From an uncultured Prevotellaceae bacterium (GTDB lineage: Bacteria; Bacteroidota; Bacteroidia; Bacteroidales; Bacteroidaceae), in the NCBI GenBank assembly GCA_902774795.1, contig CACYKA010000020.1:39709-103708 (forward strand): a stretch of 64,000 nt of DNA, in the 5' to 3' direction. Both the position numbers and the translations under genes were made by a program. Positions 1 through 9,180 of the stretch are shown piece by piece; position 1 is the stretch's first letter, and every line of letters starts with the position of its first letter. The notes under the pieces were generated by a model. It saw nothing but the letters and a program-made list of their open reading frames with translations. It was not told where the DNA came from and ran no database searches.

Positions 1-1
1 A

Positions 2-160
2 AAAGATTTTGTATTTACAATCCGTGACTTCGTTATCAGCGCAGGAGCCGAAATGATTGTTGCCATAGCAGGCAATATCATGCGAATGCCGGGACTGCCC
101 GAATCACCTCAGGCTGAGCGCATTAACGTCGTGAACGGAGAAATAATAGGATTAAGTTAA
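2..160 (+). CDS. fhs: Formate--tetrahydrofolate ligase, C-terminal end (partial)
   Basis: The first 52 codons in frame 2 form the tail of a protein cut by the window edge. The segment [15 protein letters not shown] followed by [15 protein letters not shown] and a final NGEIIGLS matches the C-terminus of formyltetrahydrofolate synthetase, which makes 10-formyl-THF from formate, ATP and THF in cytosolic one-carbon metabolism. Only the tail is visible, so catalytic residues cannot be checked. The stop TAA lies 21 bp before the OmpA-like lipoprotein gene; the short gap may mean co-transcription, though the functions are unrelated. Confidence 0.82.
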   Translation, partial: KDFVFTIRDFVISAGAEMIVAIAGNIMRMPGLPESPQAERINVVNGEIIGLS

Positions 161-181
161 ACCTTTTAATATTTAATTATT

Positions 182-1015
182 ATGAAGAAAGTATTTTTTA
201 TTGCAGCTATCGTAGCAGGAACTATTTCCATGAGCAGCTGCGTAAGTAAGAAGGTGTTAGAAAATTGTCAGAATGAAAATAAGGAACTGAACAGTCAGTA
301 TCAGAGCACCCGCGAGTCATTGGCAGCTGCCAACGCACGCATCAGCTCTCTCCTTGACCAGCTGAATTCATGCAAGAGCAACAACGATGCTCTGCAGGCA
401 AGTCTCTCACAGTCATTGTCAACATCAGGTGCCAACAGCGTTAACATCGCTAAGCTCGTTGACCAGATCAATGAATCTAACAAGTACATCCGTCACCTGG
501 TAGAGGTGAAGTCTAAGAGTGACTCGCTCAACTTGGTGCTCACCAACAACCTTACACGTTCTCTCTCTAAGGAAGACCTGAAAGATGTTGACATCCAGGT
601 GCTGAAGGGCGTTGTATATATCTCTCTGTCAGACAATATGCTCTACAAGAGTGGTTCTTACCAGATAAGCGAAGCTGCAGGTTCAACTCTGTCAAAGATT
701 GCTAAGATTATCATGGATTATAAGGACTATGACGTGCTCATCGAGGGTAACACTGACAATGTGCCTATCTCACAGACCAACATCCGTAACAACTGGGACC
801 TCTCATGTCTGCGTGCATCAAGCGTAGTACAGGCTCTGCAGAACCAGTATGGCGTTGATCCTAAGCGTCTCACCGCAGGTGGCCGTGGCGAGTACAACCC
901 AATCGCTGACAACGACACAGAAAAGGGTAAGTCAACCAACCGTCGCACACAGATTATCATTACTCCGAAGCTCGACCAGTTCATGGAACTCATAGGTCAG
1001 GCACCGAAAGAGTAA
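182..1015 (+). CDS. OmpA-family lipoprotein
   Basis: 277 aa. An N-terminal signal ends in a lipobox (SMSSC, Cys20), so it should be a lipoprotein, probably outer-membrane. Residues about 23-75 are polar and heptad-like, consistent with a coiled-coil spacer. Residues about 137-262 are an OmpA/MotB peptidoglycan-binding domain with the TDN motif (191-193), the GxGEYNP loop and the closing NRRTQI motif (253-258) whose Arg and preceding Asp bind diaminopimelate. Likely role: anchoring the outer membrane to peptidoglycan. No beta-barrel is present, so it is not a porin. The gene is followed by four heptad repeats and a strong terminator, so transcription ends here. Confidence 0.85.
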   Translation: MKKVFFIAAIVAGTISMSSCVSKKVLENCQNENKELNSQYQSTRESLAAANARISSLLDQLNSCKSNNDALQASLSQSLSTSGANSVNIAKLVDQINESNKYIRHLVEVKSKSDSLNLVLTNNLTRSLSKEDLKDVDIQVLKGVVYISLSDNMLYKSGSYQISEAAGSTLSKIAKIIMDYKDYDVLIEGNTDNVPISQTNIRNNWDLSCLRASSVVQALQNQYGVDPKRLTAGGRGEYNPIADNDTEKGKSTNRRTQIIITPKLDQFMELIGQAPKE

Positions 1016-1020
1016 GTTAC

Positions 1021-1048
1021 ATTGAGAATTGAACATTGAAGATTGAAA
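1021..1048 (+). repeat. Heptanucleotide array, 4 units
   Basis: Four contiguous 7-mers of the form ATTGANN start 5 bp after the OmpA stop codon. Each carries TGA, so the array gives stops in all three + frames. It belongs to the same class as the arrays listed elsewhere in this window. Confidence 0.85.
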
Positions 1049-1050
1049 TA

Positions 1051-1090
1051 GCAGAAACTGCACACACAACGCAGTTTCTGCTTTTTTTTC
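1051..1090 (+). terminator. Rho-independent terminator of OmpA-like gene
   Basis: Perfect 11-bp stem (GCAGAAACTGC at 1051-1061 with GCAGTTTCTGC at 1071-1081) and a 9-nt loop, followed by a run of eight T. Confidence 0.93.
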
Positions 1091-1162
1091 TGCCCGTTTT
1101 CCTCGCAATAATAAAATTAAATCCCTACCTTAACAAAGGGCTGCCAAAAGGGCGAGAAATCT

Positions 1163-1295
1163 AAAAGTATACTTTTACAGAGCTAGAAGTATACTTTTAC
1201 GGAGCTGGAAGTATACTTTTACGAAAGTAAACCAACTAGTTTACAAAAGTAAACCAACTAGTTTACAAAAGTAAACCAACTGATTTACGAAAGTC
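1163..1295. repeat. 22-bp period tandem array with palindromic cores
   Basis: Two sub-arrays share an exact 22-bp period. GTATAC cores lie at 1167, 1189 and 1211 inside the palindrome AAAGTATACTTT. GTAAAC...GTTTAC cores lie at 1227, 1249 and 1271, with a decayed unit at 1293. Every full unit contains an inverted repeat. Units abut without unique spacers. Confidence 0.9.
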
Positions 1296-1329
1296 GGGGT
1301 ATTGGTTAGTGTTGGAAAAGATGCCTCCT

Positions 1330-2103
1330 TTAAAGAGCAGAATTTCTTCTGCGGAATTCGGAGAGTATGATAGCGGTCGCTATTGAGACATTGAGGCTCT
1401 CGGCCTCTCCATTAGAATATCTGGGTATGAGGATTCTGTGGGTGAGACATTCACGAACAGGGGCTGAGATGCCGTTGCCTTCGTTTCCCATAACGATGAT
1501 GCCGTTATGAGTAAGTGGGGCAGAATAGATGTCGTTACCGTCGAGCAGGGCGCCATATACGGGAACGGAGGAGGGTAGGGAAGCGAGGGTGTCGGCAAGA
1601 CTGTCAACATAGATGATGTTTACGCGTGCTATGCTGCCCATCGTAGCCTGTACGACCTTCGGATTATAGGCATCGGCGGTGCCGGAAGAGCATACTATAG
1701 TCTTGATGCCAAACCAGTCGGCAGTACGTATGATGGTGCCCAGATTGCCAGGGTCTTGTACACTGTCAAGAGCCAACACCAATTCTTGTGCGGAGATGTC
1801 GGCAAGAGCTGTAGGGGAAAGAACGTTGCCAGGAATTTCAAAAACTCCCAGCACCTGCTGAGGATGCTGAAGGAGAGAGGCACGGCTGAGCTCCTCGTCT
1901 GTCACGGTGAGCATTTCTACGCTTTCTGCCAGACGTATGGGGCATTGCCACTCGTTTGTTGCAAGGATAAGTTTTGGGCGAAAACCTGCCACTAGCAGGT
2001 CGCCAACGCATTTATGCCCCTCGGCAACAAAGGCATTCTCCTGACGGCGGAATTTCTTCTGCTCAAGAGAATGAATGAATTTTATTTTTGGTTTGCTAAG
2101 CAT
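1330..2103 (-). CDS. TrmH/SpoU-family RNA 2'-O-methyltransferase
   Basis: 257 aa. The N-terminal ~95 residues form the substrate-binding domain typical of RlmB-like proteins (FVAEGHKCVGDLL near residue 25). The SpoU domain follows with all three motifs of the knotted SPOUT fold: NLGTIIRTADWFG (120-132), VMGNEGNGIS (about 205-215) and SLNVSIATAI (about 236-245). It should methylate a ribose 2'-OH in rRNA or tRNA using S-adenosylmethionine; the exact target cannot be read from sequence. It is the last gene of the long minus-strand dnaN-to-methyltransferase run, 24 bp after the ABC-F gene. Confidence 0.88.
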   Translation of the reverse strand: MLSKPKIKFIHSLEQKKFRRQENAFVAEGHKCVGDLLVAGFRPKLILATNEWQCPIRLAESVEMLTVTDEELSRASLLQHPQQVLGVFEIPGNVLSPTALADISAQELVLALDSVQDPGNLGTIIRTADWFGIKTIVCSSGTADAYNPKVVQATMGSIARVNIIYVDSLADTLASLPSSVPVYGALLDGNDIYSAPLTHNGIIVMGNEGNGISAPVRECLTHRILIPRYSNGEAESLNVSIATAIILSEFRRRNSAL

Positions 2104-2127
2104 TTAGATTGCATTATGCATCTTGAG

Positions 2128-3921
2128 TTATTGTAGTTCAGAGAGTTCCAACCAGCGCATCTCCTTCTCGTCGAGTTCGTCAGAGATAGCCTGAAAGCGC
2201 TCTGAGAGACGTGTTATCTCATCTACGGACAGCGTGCCGGAAGAGAGCGAAGCCTCTGCGGCAGCTTTCTCTGCGGTGAGCGCCTCAATGTCGCGCTCCA
2301 GTTGCTCGAACTCTGTCTTTTCCTTGTATGTGAGCTTGCGGCGAGTATCATTGCGATAGGAAGCTGCGGGACTCTGCCCCTTGAACTCTTGAACCTTTGA
2401 ACCTTTTGAACTATTCCCCTCAGGCTTTGGCTGAAGTTTTTTCCAGTCGCGATACTGGGTGTAGTTACCAGGAAAATCCTGTACGACGCCGTCGCCATGG
2501 AAGATAAGCAGGTGATCGACAATCTTGTCCATGAAATAGCGGTCGTGGCTGACGACAATGACACAACCTGGAAATTCCTGAAGGTATTCCTCTAATATCT
2601 GTAACGTCTTGATGTCTAGGTCGTTGGTGGGCTCGTCGAGAACAAGGAAATTGGGGTTGCGCATCAGGACGGTGCACAGATAGAGTTTGCGCTTTTCGCC
2701 GCCTGAGAGTTTATAGACGTAGTTGTACTGCTGTTCGGGAGTAAAGAGGAAATGTTGCAGCAGTTGTGAGGCTGAGTAGTGGCGTCCCTGACCAAGGTCT
2801 ATGTATTCGGCAATGTCGCGTACCACGTCGATGACCTTTTGCTGTTCGTCAAACTGCAGGCCCTCTTGGGAGAAATAGCCGAACTGTACCGTTTCGCCGA
2901 TGTCGAACTTTCCTTCGTCGGAAGGTATGAGCCCCAGTAGAAGTTTCAGGAATGTCGATTTGCCTGAGCCGTTGCTGCCTACTATGCCCATCTTCTCGAA
3001 ACGCGAGAAGTTATAGTAGAAATTTCGCAGTATTACCTTGTCATCGAAAGCCTTCGAGACATACTGGCACTCGAAAATCTTTGAGCCAATATATACATTT
3101 TTTGATTTCAGCGTAACCTGCCGCTCTTCAATCCGCATCTTGGCTATTTTCTCGAGTTCGTAGAAGGCATCTTCGCGATATTTTGCCTTGTGTCCGCGTG
3201 CCTGCGGCTGACGGCGCATCCACTCAAGTTCGCGGCGGTAGAGGTTGTTGGCATGCTGTATGTTTGCTGCCATTGTATCAAGCCTCTGCTGGCGCTTCTC
3301 GAGGTAATAGGAATAAGAGCCGCGATAGCTGTAGATGGTGCGATTGTCGAGTTCCAGAATGACGGAGCAGACATTGTCGAGGAAGAAGCGGTCGTGGGTT
3401 ACCATGAGTATGGTCTTGTTGCCACGCGAAAGAAAGCCCTCGAGCCATACTACCATTTCGAGATCAAGATGGTTGGTGGGCTCGTCGAGAATCAGGAAGT
3501 CGGGATTGGATATAAGCACTTGAGCCAGCGCCACACGTTTCTGCTGTCCGCCAGACAATTGGGAGACAGGCTGCTCCATGTCAGTGATGCGAAGCTGGGT
3601 GAGTATCTGCTTGGCTTTCAGGCGTGTATCGTCATCAGGATTGATGTCCATAAAGCAAGCCTCAAGTACTGTGGCACCTTCAGGAAAACGTGGTTCCTGA
3701 CGAAGGAAACCTGTACGGACACCGCTACGGTAGATAATAGTGCCGGAATCAAGGCTCTCGTCTCCCGTAAGCATAGAAAGAAGTGTTGACTTACCTGTTC
3801 CATTCTGGGCTATCAGACCAACGCGCTGACCCTCTGAAATGGAAAAGGAAATGTCTTCGAAAAGAACTCTCTCTCCGAAGCGCTTGGAAATATTCTGGAT
3901 ATCAAGAACCGGAGCTGCCAA
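2128..3921 (-). CDS. ABC-F family ATPase, Uup-like
   Basis: 597 aa, with two ATP-binding cassettes and no membrane segment. Cassette 1 has Walker [13 protein letters not shown] (35-46) and [12 protein letters not shown] followed by [11 protein letters not shown]. Cassette 2 has [12 protein letters not shown] and [10 protein letters not shown] then [13 protein letters not shown]-terminal acidic coiled coil (about 535-597) resembles the Uup C-terminal domain. ABC-F proteins act on ribosomes or, for Uup, on translation and DNA-related stress. The start is a TTG inside the end of engB (20-bp overlap); it is preferred because the first residues [15 protein letters not shown] match the family N-terminus. 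The linker near residues 504-514 is encoded by a GTTCAA repeat block. Confidence 0.88.
   Translation of the reverse strand: MAAPVLDIQNISKRFGERVLFEDISFSISEGQRVGLIAQNGTGKSTLLSMLTGDESLDSGTIIYRSGVRTGFLRQEPRFPEGATVLEACFMDINPDDDTRLKAKQILTQLRITDMEQPVSQLSGGQQKRVALAQVLISNPDFLILDEPTNHLDLEMVVWLEGFLSRGNKTILMVTHDRFFLDNVCSVILELDNRTIYSYRGSYSYYLEKRQQRLDTMAANIQHANNLYRRELEWMRRQPQARGHKAKYREDAFYELEKIAKMRIEERQVTLKSKNVYIGSKIFECQYVSKAFDDKVILRNFYYNFSRFEKMGIVGSNGSGKSTFLKLLLGLIPSDEGKFDIGETVQFGYFSQEGLQFDEQQKVIDVVRDIAEYIDLGQGRHYSASQLLQHFLFTPEQQYNYVYKLSGGEKRKLYLCTVLMRNPNFLVLDEPTNDLDIKTLQILEEYLQEFPGCVIVVSHDRYFMDKIVDHLLIFHGDGVVQDFPGNYTQYRDWKKLQPKPEGNSSKGSKVQEFKGQSPAASYRNDTRRKLTYKEKTEFEQLERDIEALTAEKAAAEASLSSGTLSVDEITRLSERFQAISDELDEKEMRWLELSELQ
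2380..2411 (-). repeat. GTTCAA repeat block inside ABC-F gene
   Basis: Four units of 7-9 bp with core GTTCAA on the coding strand encode part of the linker around KVQEFKGQS, between the second ATPase cassette and the C-terminal coiled coil. No stop arises in any frame on the sense strand. The same unit family occurs inside the glycosidase and pepD genes. Confidence 0.85.
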
Positions 3922-4507
3922 GAAGAATACTTTCTATATAGTCAAGCAGCGGCTCGCGTCCCTGCTTCTTTTCTGATGAGGTAACAAAATAAGGAGGCAG
4001 TTCCTCCCATGTATCGAGGAGTGACTGAAGGTAGGCATCGACATTAGCGCGTAACTTGCTGGCAGACAGTTTGTCGGCCTTCGTGAACACGATGGAGAAA
4101 GGCACTCCGTTTTCGCCCAGCCAGTTCATGAATTCTGTATCTATCTTCTGTGGCTCATGGCGTATATCAATAAGCAGGAATACGTTTACCAACTGCTCAC
4201 GATGCAGGATGTATGAGGTAATCATCTCGTCGATGCTACGCTGCACGCTCTTAGAACGTTTGGCAAAGCCATATCCTGGCAGGTCGATGATGTACCATTC
4301 GCCGTTGATGAGAAAATGGTTGATTAACAGGGTCTTTCCCGGCGTAGCGCTCGTTTTGGCAAGGCCCTTGTGGTCGGTCAGCATATTGATGAGACTCGAC
4401 TTGCCGACATTGCTTCGGCCAATGAAGGCAAACTCCATCTTATCGTCCTGAGGACATTGCGAAAGCTTGGCGGAGCTGATGGTGAAAGTGGCTGATTTTA
4501 TTTCCAT
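3902..4507 (-). CDS. engB: Ribosome biogenesis GTPase EngB/YsxC
   Basis: 201 aa, normal length for the family. G1 is [10 protein letters not shown] (about 32-41), G3 is [11 protein letters not shown]4 is TKADK (about 143-147), and the SSEKKQG segment near the end fits G5. EngB (YihA/YsxC) is an essential GTPase for assembly of the large ribosomal subunit in the cytosol. The gene overlaps recN upstream by 10 bp and the ABC-F gene downstream by 20 bp, so translational coupling is likely. Confidence 0.93.
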   Translation of the reverse strand: MEIKSATFTISSAKLSQCPQDDKMEFAFIGRSNVGKSSLINMLTDHKGLAKTSATPGKTLLINHFLINGEWYIIDLPGYGFAKRSKSVQRSIDEMITSYILHREQLVNVFLLIDIRHEPQKIDTEFMNWLGENGVPFSIVFTKADKLSASKLRANVDAYLQSLLDTWEELPPYFVTSSEKKQGREPLLDYIESILLGSSGS

Positions 4508-6105
4508 AACAATTCTTTTGCATTTTCAATGGCTGCCGCAGAGACATCGGCACCGCTGAGCATCTGTGCAATTTCTCGTTCGCGCTCTTCGTCGCTAAGT
4601 TGTCTCATAATTGACGTGGTGGTGCCTTCAGCTGTCTCATGCTTTTCAACACGGTAATGATGGATGCCGCGTGCTGCTATCTGCGGCAAATGGGTTATGC
4701 TGATGACCTGACGTTCTTTGTCACCCATTTCACGCATGATGAGCGCCATCTGCTCTGCTATTCGACCGCTGACACCAGTATCTATCTCGTCGAAGATGAT
4801 TGTCGGCAACTTTACGGCACCGCCGATGAGGGCCTTAAGAGCCAACATAAGGCGTGCTATCTCGCCTCCAGAGGCAACCTGCGTAACAGGACGCATAGGC
4901 ATACCCTTATTTGCAGAGAAAAGGAACTCTACCTTATCCTTGCCATCGTGGGAAAGTTTCTTCTCCTGTATATTGACGGAAAAGACTATGCTTGGCATAC
5001 CGAGGTCGGCCAAACGTGCGACAATGTCTTTTTCAACAGATGATACAGCTTTCTTGCGTGCAACACTCAAGGCTTCGGCCAGCTTTTCTGCGTTAGTCCT
5101 TAACTGTTCCACCTTAGCTTTCTGTGCCTCTATCTCTTCACCACTGTTGTCCAGAGAGTCGATTATTTGCTGTAGCTGTTCTTGCTTCTCAAGAAGTTCA
5201 CCGACAGTATTCACGCTATGCTTCTTCTGTAGGGTATATATAAGGTCGAGTCGCTCGTTGATATAAGCCAAACGCTCAGGGTCGAAGCTGACATTATCGA
5301 GTTCGTCCTCCACAACGGAGGCAATATCCTTCAACTCAATATATGTTGACTCCAGCCTATCTGATACTTCTGAGAGGTGGCTTGACAGCTCTGAGGCAGA
5401 GGTGATGCGTTGTGATGCAAGGCGTAGAAGGTCAACGGCGCCGTTATCATCGGTTGAGAGAATGGAGCTTGCTTCGAAGAGGAGGGATTTTATATCTTCG
5501 GCATGCGAAGCGGTCTCCTGCTCTTCTTCAAGGGACTCTTGCTCATCGGCATCGAGGTCGGCCTTGGTGAGCTCTTCGAGTTGAAACCGCATCAATTCTT
5601 CGTCCTGGTGAGCCTGAGAATCTGCAGCAATCATATCGCGAAGCTGCTGCTCTGCGTCAAGGTAAGCATTATAGGCAGCGCTATACGGAGCGATGTCGTT
5701 GCCGGCGATGATGTCGAGAACGCTGAGCTGGAAGTCTTCTTTCTGCAAGAGAAGATTCTGGTGCTGGGAATGAACGTCGAGCAGGCGCTCGCCAAATTCG
5801 CGCATCTCCTGCAAGGTGGATAGCTCGTCATCAATGAAACTGCGACTCTTGCCGGCAGACGTGAGTTCACGGCGCATAATATGTTCCGTACCGTCAATGG
5901 AGAAAGTGGCCTCAATGATACACTTGAGTTGTTCAGACTTGACAACCTTGGAGTCAGCTCGCTGCCCAAGGAGAAGACCAATAGCTCCCAGGATGATACT
6001 TTTTCCTGCTCCCGTCTCACCTGTTATGACAGAGAAACCTGAGTAGAAGTCAATATCAAGTTCATCAATAAGAGCATAGTTTTTTATATATAGGTGCCTT
6101 AGCAT
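4498..6105 (-). CDS. recN: DNA repair protein RecN
   Basis: 535 aa, slightly shorter than the usual ~550. It is SMC-like: Walker A GETGAGKS at 29-36, a long glutamate-rich coiled coil from about 150 to 370, then [14 protein letters not shown] (signature), [12 protein letters not shown] (Walker B) and ITHLPQIAA. RecN organises DNA ends during double-strand break repair. The first codons ([20 protein letters not shown]) match the family start. It sits 1 bp after the DUF4835 gene and overlaps engB. Confidence 0.95.
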   Translation of the reverse strand: MLRHLYIKNYALIDELDIDFYSGFSVITGETGAGKSIILGAIGLLLGQRADSKVVKSEQLKCIIEATFSIDGTEHIMRRELTSAGKSRSFIDDELSTLQEMREFGERLLDVHSQHQNLLLQKEDFQLSVLDIIAGNDIAPYSAAYNAYLDAEQQLRDMIAADSQAHQDEELMRFQLEELTKADLDADEQESLEEEQETASHAEDIKSLLFEASSILSTDDNGAVDLLRLASQRITSASELSSHLSEVSDRLESTYIELKDIASVVEDELDNVSFDPERLAYINERLDLIYTLQKKHSVNTVGELLEKQEQLQQIIDSLDNSGEEIEAQKAKVEQLRTNAEKLAEALSVARKKAVSSVEKDIVARLADLGMPSIVFSVNIQEKKLSHDGKDKVEFLFSANKGMPMRPVTQVASGGEIARLMLALKALIGGAVKLPTIIFDEIDTGVSGRIAEQMALIMREMGDKERQVISITHLPQIAARGIHHYRVEKHETAEGTTTSIMRQLSDEEREREIAQMLSGADVSAAAIENAKELLWK

Positions 6106-6106
6106 T

Positions 6107-7009
6107 TTATTGCTTTATTTTATCCCATGAATTACTTTGGGAGGGATTGATAGAGAACAGCACGTCATAAACCTGTTCTTTCTCTTTGGAAGTACCCTTA
6201 CCTTTATAGATATTAGCAAGCTCGTCCTTCTTGTAGTCAGTCCATATCTGTGGGAGCATGCTGGTGGAGCGGTCTTTGTGGGCTTTCTGCAGATCCTCTG
6301 TGATAGCGGTGCTTATCTCTGTCCTTCCACGCTCAGCATTATTGGCCATCTCGTCAAGACCCTTGCGGTAATAGTCGTACTGCAACAAGCGGAAAGGTTC
6401 CATGGCTCCCTCCATATAATCGTTGATGATGGCAAAACGGTTCTTGTTACTGTCATAAGCTTTCCAACCAGGGTAGTCCAGATTCTGGGCATTGTTGGTA
6501 AGATTCAGACATCGGTTAAGCACATCGCTGCCCCCCTTCGGAGAGAAAGAGTCGAGATCCATCCCTATGATGAGGTATGAATAATAGGCAAACAGCGCAA
6601 GAAGCTGATTGTCAATAATCTCTTCATTATAGTTGAGATTGTCGAACTGATTATAAACAAACGTGAAGTCGTTATCCTGGAACTGGAATACTGTTGTGGT
6701 ATAAGAGGAATTATATACAGGACGGTTAGCCTGAATCATGCATGAGCATACCCATATACCTTCCTCGCGCTTGTATTCCTTGACGGTAATGTTGAAAGAA
6801 CATGATATGCGCTCCTGTTCAAGGAATTTCAAGGGAGTCCATTGTTGGGTATTCATTATTTCCTCAAGTTTCTCCTTTAATTCCTCGAATATAGCATTGT
6901 CTGTACCTTGTATCTGCTGATGGTTGATGTTAACCTTTGCAGACAGTTCCTGGCCGTTGATGGTCAGGAAACTGAAAAAGGTGCAAATAATAAGGAGTGT
7001 TATTCTCAT
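6107..7009 (-). CDS. DUF4835 family protein (PorD-like)
   Basis: 300 aa with a cleavable signal (MRITLLIICTFFSFLTINGQ). The body has ELSAKVNINHQQIQGTDN, then the pairing of ELKEKLEEIMNTQQWT and the segment NEEIIDNQLLALFAYYSYLIIGMD, features I associate with DUF4835 proteins encoded beside recN in Bacteroidetes. In some annotations this family is called the type IX secretion protein PorD; I cannot confirm that role here. It is probably periplasmic or outer-membrane associated. Its start overlaps the exonuclease stop by 4 bp (ATGA). In relatives coaBC usually lies between these two genes, and it is missing here. Confidence 0.75.
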   Translation of the reverse strand: MRITLLIICTFFSFLTINGQELSAKVNINHQQIQGTDNAIFEELKEKLEEIMNTQQWTPLKFLEQERISCSFNITVKEYKREEGIWVCSCMIQANRPVYNSSYTTTVFQFQDNDFTFVYNQFDNLNYNEEIIDNQLLALFAYYSYLIIGMDLDSFSPKGGSDVLNRCLNLTNNAQNLDYPGWKAYDSNKNRFAIINDYMEGAMEPFRLLQYDYYRKGLDEMANNAERGRTEISTAITEDLQKAHKDRSTSMLPQIWTDYKKDELANIYKGKGTSKEKEQVYDVLFSINPSQSNSWDKIKQ

Positions 7010-7809
7010 TTCATTTGTTCCCTCAATCTGATACGGGTCAGAGCCTGCTTTGTATCAAGAGCAAAATCGCCGTTTAGTATCCAGCTATAGTAGCTTGGGT
7101 CGCGCTTCAGCACTTCTATAACAGGCTGGTCCTTATATTTTCCGAAGTTGAAGACCTCAACACCGTTTTCGTTGTACTTCATGCGACCAGCGAAATCGAC
7201 TTTCTTGCTCTTGTTGCAGAAATCGTTTAACTCGTCCATATTGTTATGGAGCACTTTTTCCGGATCTTCATTCGCCCCAGGAGCATACTTGTCAAGCTGT
7301 CCCTGTAGCACACGGTAAGTTGCTTCGGTATCTTCGTTAGCCAAATGTGCCTGAAAGTCCGTCTCCATATCCCTGCCGCAGTAGAATTTATACGCAGCAG
7401 CAAGGTTGCGCTTCTCCATCTGCTTAAAGATGGCACATGCATCAATCAGCCTGCACTTGAAGAAATCAAAATTGACTCCAGCCCTAAGGAATTCTTCTGC
7501 AAGTAGCGGAATATCATAATGGTTGCTGTTATAACCAGCAAAGTCGCAGCCTTTGAATTCGGCAGCAAGAGTAGTCGCCAGTTCCTTAAAGGTTGGTGCA
7601 TCGGCAACCATCTCGTTGGTAATGTGAGTCAGTTCTGTAACCTCGGCTGGAATAGGACGCCCAGGATTAACGAAATAATTCCTGCGCTGCTCACTACCAT
7701 CGGGTGAAACCTTGATATAGCTGATCTGAATAATGCTGTCCCTGGAGATATCGAGTCCGGTAGTCTCGAGGTCGAAAATTATAAGAGGCTTTGTGAGATT
7801 AAGTTTCAT
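7006..7809 (-). CDS. DEDDh 3'-5' exonuclease (DnaQ-like)
   Basis: 267 aa. Exo I is FDLETTGLD (about 12-20) with the metal-binding Asp and Glu. Exo II lies in GYNSNHYDIPLL and Exo III in HLANEDTEATYRV with the catalytic His and last Asp. A C-terminal extension of about 60 residues (VFNFGKYKDQPVIEVLK, then YYSWILNGDF) resembles the small DUF3820-type domain often fused to such exonucleases. It lies 23 bp after dnaN, so a role in replication or repair is likely, but it is not necessarily the Pol III proofreading subunit. Confidence 0.85.
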   Translation of the reverse strand: MKLNLTKPLIIFDLETTGLDISRDSIIQISYIKVSPDGSEQRRNYFVNPGRPIPAEVTELTHITNEMVADAPTFKELATTLAAEFKGCDFAGYNSNHYDIPLLAEEFLRAGVNFDFFKCRLIDACAIFKQMEKRNLAAAYKFYCGRDMETDFQAHLANEDTEATYRVLQGQLDKYAPGANEDPEKVLHNNMDELNDFCNKSKKVDFAGRMKYNENGVEVFNFGKYKDQPVIEVLKRDPSYYSWILNGDFALDTKQALTRIRLREQMK

Positions 7810-7832
7810 GTCTTCTACAATAAGTCATTCGC

Positions 7833-8960
7833 TTACTCGCTCAGAAGCATAGGCATTATGAGCATGAGGATATCCTCGTTCTCAGGCTGCTCGCAAGGCT
7901 TTATGACACCTGCGCGGCTTGGGTCACCTAAAGCAATAGTAACATTGTCACCATTAAGGTTGTTCAGAATGTCGAAAATAGCCGGACCCTTAAAGCCGAT
8001 GCTCATCTGTGCTCCGTTATACTCGCAAACCAGGTCTTCATGAGCTGCTGTGGAGAAATCGATGTCTTCAGAAGTAAGCTCAAGATTATTTGGAGTCAGG
8101 CGCAGCTTTACCAGCTGTGTGCTCTCGCTTGCGAAAGGCTGTACACGACGCAGGGCACTCATGAATCCCTTGCGGTCGATTGTTATAATGTTAGGATTGT
8201 CTGAAGGAATGACGCTTGCGTAGTTAGGATAGCGGCCTTCAATCAGTCGGCATGAGAGAATGCCGTCGGCAAACCTAATCTCTGCATTATTATTGTTGAA
8301 ACGAATAGACACTTCCTCTTCATCATTGAGGTCCAGAACTGAACGCAGAAGACCAGCAGGCTTCTTAGGAAGTATGAAAGATGCAGGGTTGGCAGTCTTA
8401 CAAGAGTATATCATGTTGCGCACCATCTTGTGTCCATCGCTGGCAACAATGTTAAGGCTGTCTTCGCGTAAATCGAAATACAGACCATTCATAACCATGC
8501 GTAATTCATCGTTGGCAGTTGCAAACATGGTACGCTGAATGTTTGCAGCAAGTGTTCCGGCAGGAAGGGATATCTCTGTCGCATTACTGTCAATCGGCTG
8601 GAGGTAAGGATATTCCTCAGCATTCTGACCAGCTACGCGGTAAGAACCGTTCTGGTATACAATCTTAACGCTATTCTCAGGTGAAGATACCTCAAATGTA
8701 AGAGGCTGCTCAGGAAGTTCTTTGACTGCTGCCTGGATAATCCTGTTAGGAATACAGAAAGCACCTTCACCCTCATAATCAGATAGTGCAACATAGCACT
8801 TCATCATATTGGCATTGTCAGATGCTGTCAGAATTAACTGACCGCCACGTACCTCAAAAAGAAAACTGTCGAGGATAGACAATGAGTTCTTTGAATTGAT
8901 AACTTTAGAAAGAATGCTCAATTTGTTGCTGAGCGCTGAAGATGATAATGTAAATCTCAT
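7833..8960 (-). CDS. dnaN: DNA polymerase III beta clamp
   Basis: 375 aa, the normal size of the sliding clamp, which is three repeats of one fold. MRFTLSSSALSNKLSILSKV at the start and the C-terminal LIMPMLLSE, where the clamp ends in the family M-P-(M/L)-R/L pattern, support the call, as do VASDGHKMVR in domain 2 and SFILPKKPAGLLRSV. It dimerises on DNA and tethers the polymerase. It is the first gene of the minus-strand operon running to 1330, with a -7 box at 9025-9032. Confidence 0.95.
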   Translation of the reverse strand: MRFTLSSSALSNKLSILSKVINSKNSLSILDSFLFEVRGGQLILTASDNANMMKCYVALSDYEGEGAFCIPNRIIQAAVKELPEQPLTFEVSSPENSVKIVYQNGSYRVAGQNAEEYPYLQPIDSNATEISLPAGTLAANIQRTMFATANDELRMVMNGLYFDLREDSLNIVASDGHKMVRNMIYSCKTANPASFILPKKPAGLLRSVLDLNDEEEVSIRFNNNNAEIRFADGILSCRLIEGRYPNYASVIPSDNPNIITIDRKGFMSALRRVQPFASESTQLVKLRLTPNNLELTSEDIDFSTAAHEDLVCEYNGAQMSIGFKGPAIFDILNNLNGDNVTIALGDPSRAGVIKPCEQPENEDILMLIMPMLLSE

Positions 8961-9024
8961 AAAAATATTGTGTTAATAGATTCTATATTCTAAATCAGTA
9001 TTGCTTTGTTCGAAAAAATCAGCG

Positions 9025-9032
9025 CAAAGATA
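9025..9032 (-). promoter_or_regulatory. dnaN -7 box
   Basis: TATCTTTG on the minus strand fits the Bacteroidetes -7 consensus TAnnTTTG, 64 bp before the dnaN start. At the expected distance upstream there is no clear TTTG. Confidence 0.6.
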
Positions 9033-9137
9033 GTAAAAATATATGATTGTATCATATCGTCTGAAAAGAGTTTAAGTTTTTTTAACTGTTCTCGTTTTTT
9101 TTTACATTATAATATATATAATGCGGAGAAAAAGAAG

Positions 9138-9145
9138 TACCTTTG
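9138..9145 (+). promoter_or_regulatory. -7 box for DUF3127-TetR operon
   Basis: TACCTTTG followed by CATCCAAG lies 35 bp before the DUF3127 start. The -33 region is a T-rich and AT-rich tract without a perfect TTTG. Confidence 0.65.
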
Positions 9146-9180
9146 CATCCAAGTATAAAAAATAGGTTATATTTTAATAT

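Larger units (their letters stand above)
1016..1329. other. Intergenic region: heptads, terminator, 22-bp array
   Basis: There is no gene here. In order it holds a four-unit heptad array (1021-1048), a rho-independent terminator (1051-1090), a spacer, and a 22-bp period array (1163-1295). It separates the convergent ends of the OmpA-like gene (+) and the TrmH/SpoU gene (-). Confidence 0.85.

Noticed and set aside
1163-1295. Possible CRISPR array
   Set aside because: Units are contiguous at 22 bp without unique spacers, there is no cas gene, and cores change along the array.
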